Part shown: piece by piece, positions 4,915-10,088 of the stretch | Numbering within the stretch: the first letter of the stretch is position 1 | Layout of the letters: every line of letters begins with the position of its first letter | Assembly: GCA_030836925.1 (NCBI GenBank) | Contig: JAUPLK010000035.1 | Location: 1 to 10,088 of the forward strand | Origin: Pseudomonadota bacterium | GTDB lineage: Bacteria > Pseudomonadota > Gammaproteobacteria > Steroidobacterales > GCA-2729495 | Direction of reading: 5' to 3' | Length of the DNA stretch: 10,088 bases | Made by a program: the position numbers and the translations under genes | The notes under the pieces: generated by a model | Database searches by the model: none | The model's input: the letters and a program-made list of their open reading frames with translations, nothing else | Told to the model about the DNA's origin: nothing

Positions 4915-6957
4915 TCAGAGAGTTTCCATCGCACCGATATCGGCCTGGGCCTCCGGGTTGCGTGTCACGCCAAGCTGATCGGCTGCAAGTCGCGAGATGG
5001 TCGGGCCACGCTCGAGCCACACGATCGTGCGCAGCAACGGGTTCTCGACGAGCGGGCCGGTCGCGAAAAGCGAAGCCCAGGCCTCATCACCCAGCCCTTC
5101 CTGCCCCATGCCGGGAATCGCCGCCTGAGCCAGCGCGGCATCGAGCCGATGCCAGAACTCGATGTAAGGATGGTTGTACAACTCACGCGGCCAGGTCTGT
5201 GCCGGGCCAAAAAACTGCGTCGCGGCGAGCGTCAGGATCGGATTGCCACCCGTGTCCCGGTAGGGCTGCAGTCCCGGCGTGCCGGTATCGATATCGACGG
5301 CTTGCAGGAAGGCCTCGAATTCAGCCTGGAAGGCTGACGCAAAGCCCGTGAGTCCATACTGCTGCTCGACCCTGCCGAGCACGATCGACAGGAAGTTGTC
5401 CTGCGCGCCGCTGGACACCTCGTATTCAGCCAGCACATCGTCCAGCCGGTAGCTGCTGGCCGGCACCTGGTCCAGCGCTGTTCCTGACGGCCGGTAGTGC
5501 AGTGGTACAGCCTCACCGCTGGCCACGCCGACGGACGGAATGACGGGATCAGTCGTGATACCCGTAGCGAGGTCAATCACGTCGGCCAGGGCGATGCCGG
5601 TCTGGTCGCCCACCTTCGGGTAGTGCCGCCGGCTCAGGGATTCCCAGCTGCGCTCGCCGACCGGGACCAGGATCTGTCCGAAGTCGAGCTGGCCGAAGCG
5701 GTTGTAACCGGCGCTGTGGAAGTGCAGCAGCGAACCGGTGAACAGGTCGTGTGCATAGGTCGCGCCGCCGATCTCGGTGACCGTGTTGCCGGCAACGATG
5801 GAGTGGCCGATCGTCATTCTCTCCACCGCATGTGCGTTGCCGACCGTCGCGGCGATACCACCCGCAAGGTTGCGGCGGCCGAGACTGTCGGTCCGTGCAC
5901 GACCACGCACCGAGTTCTCGACGACCGTGACGCTCTGCAGTTCCATGTAACCGTTCGACATGTACAGGCCAGCGCCACGCCAGTACCCCATGTTGAGCAG
6001 GAATGGCGGCAGGCCGGCGGACGGCTCCGCCAGGTTGCGCGCCACCGTCGTGTTGGTGACCCGCAGCGTGTTGGCCTTGCCGATGCCGCCGCCATCCGAA
6101 TAGATGCCGGCACCGTAGACGAACAGGCCGCGGATGGCGTTGCCGCTCACTGCTGACGAATCGATCGTAGACAGCGTCCGCGTGCTGCCTGCCCCGCCGA
6201 CCGAATAGATGCCACCGCCAGCCGCACCGGCACCGAGGGCCGAGTTGCCACTCACCACGCAGCGCTGCATGTCGACGATGTCGGCGTAAACCGCACCGCC
6301 GAACGCACCCCGATCACGCGACGAGTCGAAATCGCCTTCCACGTGGTTGTCGAACAGGCGGCAATCGCGCAGGCGGGCAACACCCCAGACGGCAACCGCA
6401 CCACCGCGCGCCAGCGTCCAGGGCTGGTCGCCGGGATTCGCGACCGCGAGCGGTTCCGCCACGCTGTGACCACCGGTGACGCCGACGTTGACCAGGCTCA
6501 GATTGCCCTCGACTGCCAGCACCCGGGCCGGTGTACCGCCTGCCCAGGCCAGCGTGATGCCCGCCGGGAGATCTGCGGCGTCAATGGTCACGTTTTTGCG
6601 TGCGACGAGTGCGGATCGCCCGTAGTCCCGATCGAACCAGCCGACCAGGTAGGACACAGGTCCGCCCGGTTCATCACGCATGCCCATCACTTCGCCCTTG
6701 AGGCGGGTATGTTCATCGGCCACGATCGACAAGGCGATCGTGCCGCCGTCGAGACTGGGGTCGAAACGGATCACTTGCCCGGAAGCCGCCGCTGCGAGAG
6801 CAGAGCGCAGCGTCACCGTGCCTGACGGAGGGTCGGAATCGTCGAAAAGGCTGTTGACGACGACGGTGCTGTCAAACGTCGAGGACGAGCCACCGCCACC
6901 GCAGGCGGCGAGCAGCGCAAGGCTCACGAAGACAACAAACCGGAAGAGGATTCGCAC
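4915..6957 (-). CDS. Large surface lipoprotein with right-handed beta-helix (choice-of-anchor Q type)
   Basis: Predicted lipoprotein of 680 residues starting at a GTG. The N-terminus has positive charges (RILFR), a hydrophobic core (VVFVSLALLA) and a lipobox LAAC with C19, followed by the Gly/Ser linker GGGGSSS. Residues 32-76 resemble the CSLREA-type segment that often precedes beta-helix repeats (VVVNSLFDDSDPP, then TVTLRSALAAA and IRFDPSL). About 120-395 is a parallel beta-helix, with degenerate turns such as GGAVYADI, CVVSGNSA, GAGIYSDGG, TTVARN and SIVAGN. The protein ends in DQLGVTRN and ADIGAMETL, matching the DQRG...CDIGAxE ending of choice-of-anchor Q proteins, with the cysteine replaced by alanine. 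An extra section of about 150 residues precedes that ending. An ATG at 7044 is in frame but would overlap the dehydrogenase gene and give a 48-residue leader. Role is probably adhesion or polysaccharide contact, unproven. Confidence 0.8.
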   Translation of the reverse strand: MRILFRFVVFVSLALLAACGGGGSSSTFDSTVVVNSLFDDSDPPSGTVTLRSALAAAASGQVIRFDPSLDGGTIALSIVADEHTRLKGEVMGMRDEPGGPVSYLVGWFDRDYGRSALVARKNVTIDAADLPAGITLAWAGGTPARVLAVEGNLSLVNVGVTGGHSVAEPLAVANPGDQPWTLARGGAVAVWGVARLRDCRLFDNHVEGDFDSSRDRGAFGGAVYADIVDMQRCVVSGNSALGAGAAGGGIYSVGGAGSTRTLSTIDSSAVSGNAIRGLFVYGAGIYSDGGGIGKANTLRVTNTTVARNLAEPSAGLPPFLLNMGYWRGAGLYMSNGYMELQSVTVVENSVRGRARTDSLGRRNLAGGIAATVGNAHAVERMTIGHSIVAGNTVTEIGGATYAHDLFTGSLLHFHSAGYNRFGQLDFGQILVPVGERSWESLSRRHYPKVGDQTGIALADVIDLATGITTDPVIPSVGVASGEAVPLHYRPSGTALDQVPASSYRLDDVLAEYEVSSGAQDNFLSIVLGRVEQQYGLTGFASAFQAEFEAFLQAVDIDTGTPGLQPYRDTGGNPILTLAATQFFGPAQTWPRELYNHPYIEFWHRLDAALAQAAIPGMGQEGLGDEAWASLFATGPLVENPLLRTIVWLERGPTISRLAADQLGVTRNPEAQADIGAMETL

Positions 6958-6967
6958 AACCCTAACC

Positions 6968-7003
6968 AAGCCAAATAAGCCAACTAAGCCAAATAAGCCA
7001 AAC
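6968..7003 (-). repeat. Four 9-bp tandem repeats between the dehydrogenase and lipoprotein genes
   Basis: Plus-strand units AAGCCAAAT (6968), AAGCCAACT (6977), AAGCCAAAT (6986) and AAGCCAAAC (6995) lie head to tail, differing in one or two bases. They fill most of the 52-bp gap, ending ten bases before the GTG start at 6957. If translation began further upstream they would encode alternating Gly-Leu-Phe and Gly-Leu-Val. Copy-number change would alter leader length by multiples of nine and leave the frame intact. Confidence 0.9.
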
Positions 7004-7009
7004 CCGGCA

Positions 7010-8800
7010 CTAGAAGGCCGAGTCGGGGAACGCCACCAGCGCATCGGCGCCCGCTTCGATCGCACGCAGATACGCTGTCGCCAGCGGCGAGAACTGTCCG
7101 GCATAAAAGTCCGCTGTGATCAGTTTTGCCGCCAGGAACTCCCGCTCGGCCTCGCTCGCCGCTGCGCTGGCAGCCAGCTTTTCGCTGGCTATGACTGCCG
7201 CGCGTGCCAGCTGCCAGCCACCCGTGACGGTGCCGAGCAGCATCAGCATGCTGTTTGCGACCGCGCCCGGCACCGCCGGATGCTGCGCGTAATTCGCGGC
7301 CAGCCAGCGACCTGCAGCCTCGACGCTGGCACAGCCCTCGGCATGCGCCTTGCGCACCGCGGCCAGCGCCGGGTGGCGGGCGAGATCAGCATCGGTCGCC
7401 TGCATATCAGCCAGCAGAGCCACCAGCGAAGCCCCGCCGTCGCGCAGGATCTTGCGCGCAACCAGATCGTTGGCCTGGATGCCGGTGGTGCCCTCGTAGA
7501 TCGTCGTTATGCGCGCATCGCGCAGATACTGTGCGGCACCAGTTTCTTCCGCATAACCCATGCCGCCGTGTATCTGCACGCCCAGCGAGGTCAGCAGCTG
7601 GCCGATCTCGGTACACCAGCCCTTGACCACCGGCGTCATCAGTTCGACCCGCGCCTGGTGATGCGCGCGCGTCGCCGCATCGACATGCCGCATGCTGATA
7701 TCGAGATCGGCTGCGGTGACATAGGCGATGCTGCGCATCGCCTCTATATATGACTTCATTGTCAGCAGCATGCGCCGCACATCGGCGTGCTGGATGATGG
7801 CGGCACGTCCCTGCTGCCCGGGCACCTTGCCCTGCACGCGCTCGCGCGCATAGCTGCGCGCCTTCTGGTACGCACGCTCGGCCACCGCCACGCCTTCGAG
7901 GCCGACACCGAGGCGCGCGTGATTCATCATGGTAAACATCGCGGCAAGACCGTTGTTCAGCTCGCCGACCAGGTAGCCGACGGCATTCTCGAAAGCCATC
8001 ACGCAGGTCGGGCTGCCATGGATGCCGAGCTTGTGCTCCACCGACACCGGCCGCACGCCATTGCGCTCGCCGGGCGTGCCATCGGCCTTCAGCAGGAATT
8101 TCGGTGCCAGAAACAGCGAAATGCCGCGCACGCCCGGCGGCGCGTCCGGCAACCGGGCGAGCACCAGGTGCACGACGTTCTCCGTCATGTCGTGATCGCC
8201 CCAGGTGATGAAGATCTTCTGCCCGGTGATCCGGTAGTGATCGCCTTCAGGCACCGCCTGGGTGCGCAGGGCGGCGAGATCGGAGCCGGCCTGCGGCTCG
8301 GTCAGGTTCATGGTGCCGGTCCACTCGCCCGCCACCATCTTCGGCAGATAGGCCTTGCGCAGCCCTTCCGAGGCATGGGCTTCGATCGCCCGGGCGGCGC
8401 CTTCGGTGAGCAGCGGACACAGCGACCAGGCGAGGTTCGCCGAACACCACATTTCCTCGACTGCCACACCGAGCAGGAAGGGCAAGCCCTGGCCGCCGTA
8501 CTCGGCAGGCGCGGTAACGCCCGCCCAGCCACCGGACTGATACTCGCGATAGGCCGCCTTGAATTCGCCTGGAACAATGACGCCACCATGCTCGACCCGG
8601 CTGCCCTGCCGGTCACCGATCACATTGGTGGGGGCAATCACGCCACCGGCCAGCTCGGCGGCCTGTTCCAGGATGGCTTCCGCCAGATCCGGCGTGGCTT
8701 CCTCGCCGCCCGGCAAGGCCGCGACCCGATCGAGGCCGGCGAGTTCGCGGATCACAAACAGCATTTCGCGGACGGGACCGTGATATTCAGGCATCGTCAT
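7010..8800 (-). CDS. Acyl-CoA dehydrogenase, long form with extra C-terminal domain
   Basis: FAD-dependent acyl-CoA dehydrogenase that forms the alpha,beta double bond of an acyl-CoA thioester and passes electrons to electron-transfer flavoprotein. At 596 residues it belongs to the roughly 600-residue branch that includes DmdC (3-methylmercaptopropionyl-CoA dehydrogenase), not to the 380-residue classical enzymes. A short N-terminal extension (PEYHGPVREMLFVIREL, 4-20) is typical of that branch. Flavin-binding signatures are TMNLTEPQAGSDLAAL (163-178) and ITGQKIFITWGDHD (191-204). The second signature is HGGMGYAEETGAAQYLRDAR (411-430), followed by IYEGTTGIQ with the probable catalytic base E436. 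Residues about 460-590 form the additional helical C-terminal domain. Two ATGs (8800 and 8794) are in frame, with no strong Shine-Dalgarno. It lies 42 bp after typA and is probably co-transcribed. Substrate chain or type cannot be told. Confidence 0.93.
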   Translation of the reverse strand: MTMPEYHGPVREMLFVIRELAGLDRVAALPGGEEATPDLAEAILEQAAELAGGVIAPTNVIGDRQGSRVEHGGVIVPGEFKAAYREYQSGGWAGVTAPAEYGGQGLPFLLGVAVEEMWCSANLAWSLCPLLTEGAARAIEAHASEGLRKAYLPKMVAGEWTGTMNLTEPQAGSDLAALRTQAVPEGDHYRITGQKIFITWGDHDMTENVVHLVLARLPDAPPGVRGISLFLAPKFLLKADGTPGERNGVRPVSVEHKLGIHGSPTCVMAFENAVGYLVGELNNGLAAMFTMMNHARLGVGLEGVAVAERAYQKARSYARERVQGKVPGQQGRAAIIQHADVRRMLLTMKSYIEAMRSIAYVTAADLDISMRHVDAATRAHHQARVELMTPVVKGWCTEIGQLLTSLGVQIHGGMGYAEETGAAQYLRDARITTIYEGTTGIQANDLVARKILRDGGASLVALLADMQATDADLARHPALAAVRKAHAEGCASVEAAGRWLAANYAQHPAVPGAVANSMLMLLGTVTGGWQLARAAVIASEKLAASAAASEAEREFLAAKLITADFYAGQFSPLATAYLRAIEAGADALVAFPDSAF

Positions 8801-8842
8801 CTGGCTCTATCTGGTGCGTCCTGGCGGCGGCGATGGCGGCCC

Positions 8843-10088
8843 TCAGGCGCGTTGACGGGATTCCCGGCGGCGATCTGTTTCCAGCAATAATTTCTTGCGC
8901 AAACGGATACTTGCCGGCGTTACTTCGACGAGTTCATCGTCATCGATGAACTCCAGTGCCTGCTCCAGGGAGAAGCGTATCGGCGGCGTCAGCAACAGGT
9001 CTTCATCCGTGCCGGCGGCGCGGATATTGGTCAGCTGCTTGGCCTTGGTCGGATTGATGACCAGGTCGCTGCCCCGGCTGTGTATGCCGCAGATCATGCC
9101 TTCGTACACCGGCTCGCCATGGCCGATGAACAAACGACCGCGCTCCTGCAGGTTGAACAGCGCATAAGCCAGCGCCTTGCCGGCCACCATGGAAATCAGC
9201 ACGCCATTGTTGCGCTGGCCGATCGAGGCCGGAATGCGGCGATCGTATTTTTCGAACACGTGATAAATCAGCCCGGTGCCCGAGGTGCAGGTCAGATACT
9301 CGGTACGGAAGCCGATCAGGCCACGCGCCGGCATCCGGTACTCCAGACGCAGACGACCCGTGCCATCCGGGGTCATGGTCAGCAGCTCGCCCTTGCGCTC
9401 GGCGAGGCGGCTCATCACGGCACCCTGGAACTGCTCTTCGAAATCGACCGTGAGCTGCTCCCAGGGTTCGCAGACGACGCCGTCGATCTCCTGCTCGATC
9501 ACCTCGGGCCGGGAAACTGCCAGCTCATAGCCTTCGCGACGCATGTTCTCGATGAGGATCGACAGGTGCAGTTCACCGCGGCCGGAAACCTTGAACTTGT
9601 CTGGATCCTCGGTCGGCTCCACGCGCAAGGCCACGTTGTGCTTCAGTTCGCGTTCAAGGCGTTCCTTGATGTGCCGGCTGGTCAGGAACTTGCCTTCCTT
9701 GCCGGCAAACGGCGACTTGTTCACGCAGAAAGTCATGCTGATGGTCGGTTCATCCACCTTGAGCGGCGGCAGCCCCTCCGGCACTTCGCGGTCGCAGACG
9801 GTGTCGGAGATGAAGAGTTCCTCGATGCCGCTGAACACCACGATATCGCCGGCGCTGGCCGAGTCGACCTTGTAACGGTTGAGACCGAGGAAGCCGTACA
9901 GCTCGCCCAGCCGCCCGCTGCGCACCTTGCCGTTCGCACCGACGATGCTCACGGTGGATCCGGCCACGGCCTTGCCGCGCGTGATGCGGCCGATGCCGAG
10001 CATGCCCACATAGGAGTCGTAATCGAGACTGGAAACCTGCAGCTGCAGCGGACCGTTGGGATCCACTTTCGGTGGTGCCACGTGCTTG
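8843..10088 (-). CDS. typA: Ribosome-associated GTPase TypA/BipA, C-terminal two-thirds (5' end beyond window)
   Basis: Translational GTPase related to EF-G and LepA that binds 70S ribosomes, helps large-subunit assembly at low temperature and affects stress and virulence traits. The window holds the last 414 residues; about 200 residues with the GTPase domain (P-loop, switch regions) lie past the right edge. Visible in order: EF-Tu-like beta-barrel domain II (LQLQVSSLDYDSYVGMLGIG), domain III with KSPFAGKEGKFLTSR and VSGRGELHLSILIENMRREG, an EF-G domain V-like part with DGTGRLRLEYRMPARGLIGFRTEY, and the TypA-specific C-terminal domain with KQLTNIRAAGTDE and LEQALEFIDDDELVEVTP. The protein ends in an Arg-rich tail (TDRRRESRQRA). 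No truncation or frameshift is seen. The apparent start near 10081 is a GTG inside the gene. Confidence 0.97.
   Translation of the reverse strand, partial: KHVAPPKVDPNGPLQLQVSSLDYDSYVGMLGIGRITRGKAVAGSTVSIVGANGKVRSGRLGELYGFLGLNRYKVDSASAGDIVVFSGIEELFISDTVCDREVPEGLPPLKVDEPTISMTFCVNKSPFAGKEGKFLTSRHIKERLERELKHNVALRVEPTEDPDKFKVSGRGELHLSILIENMRREGYELAVSRPEVIEQEIDGVVCEPWEQLTVDFEEQFQGAVMSRLAERKGELLTMTPDGTGRLRLEYRMPARGLIGFRTEYLTCTSGTGLIYHVFEKYDRRIPASIGQRNNGVLISMVAGKALAYALFNLQERGRLFIGHGEPVYEGMICGIHSRGSDLVINPTKAKQLTNIRAAGTDEDLLLTPPIRFSLEQALEFIDDDELVEVTPASIRLRKKLLLETDRRRESRQRA

Noticed and set aside
6680..8890. Long plus-strand open frames opposite the dehydrogenase and the lipoprotein gene
   Set aside because: They have no recognisable domains, no supporting ribosome-binding sites, and lie antisense to genes with clear family motifs.

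Overview
This is a GC-rich bacterial chromosomal window, probably from a gammaproteobacterium. The assignment is an inference from the BipA/TypA, cystathionine gamma-synthase-type, Hsp20 and ~600-residue acyl-CoA dehydrogenase sequences, together with a proteobacterial CrtY/CrtI pair. Coding density is high, no gap without a gene exceeds about 180 bp, and all genes but one read on the minus strand. I see no tRNA, rRNA, IS element, integrase or CRISPR array.

Layout in minus-strand transcription order (from high to low coordinate). First comes the 3' two-thirds of typA/bipA, a ribosome-associated GTPase cut by the window edge. After 42 bp comes a long-form acyl-CoA dehydrogenase. A 52-bp gap holding four 9-bp tandem repeats leads to a large predicted surface lipoprotein with a right-handed beta-helix. 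A small plus-strand cupin gene converges on the lipoprotein gene and diverges from the next gene, a PLP-dependent trans-sulfuration enzyme (cystathionine gamma-synthase/lyase type). Directly behind that gene lies a good match to a sigma-32 heat-shock promoter, then a 5'-terminal stem-loop, then an Hsp20 small heat-shock protein gene that ends in a clear rho-independent terminator. A small secreted hypothetical protein follows.

The last block is a translationally coupled carotenoid operon: a secreted thioredoxin-fold protein with no catalytic cysteines, then lycopene beta-cyclase crtY, then phytoene desaturase crtI (cut by the left window edge). The three genes are joined by two ATGA start/stop overlaps. 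CrtI desaturates phytoene to lycopene and CrtY closes the beta-rings, giving beta-carotene. A phytoene synthase is not in the window and would be expected beyond position 1.

The points most worth following are the cysteine-less redoxin locked into the carotenoid operon, the hsp20 control region (promoter plus 5' hairpin plus strong Shine-Dalgarno), and the beta-helix lipoprotein with an extra domain of about 150 residues placed before its conserved C-terminal motif.
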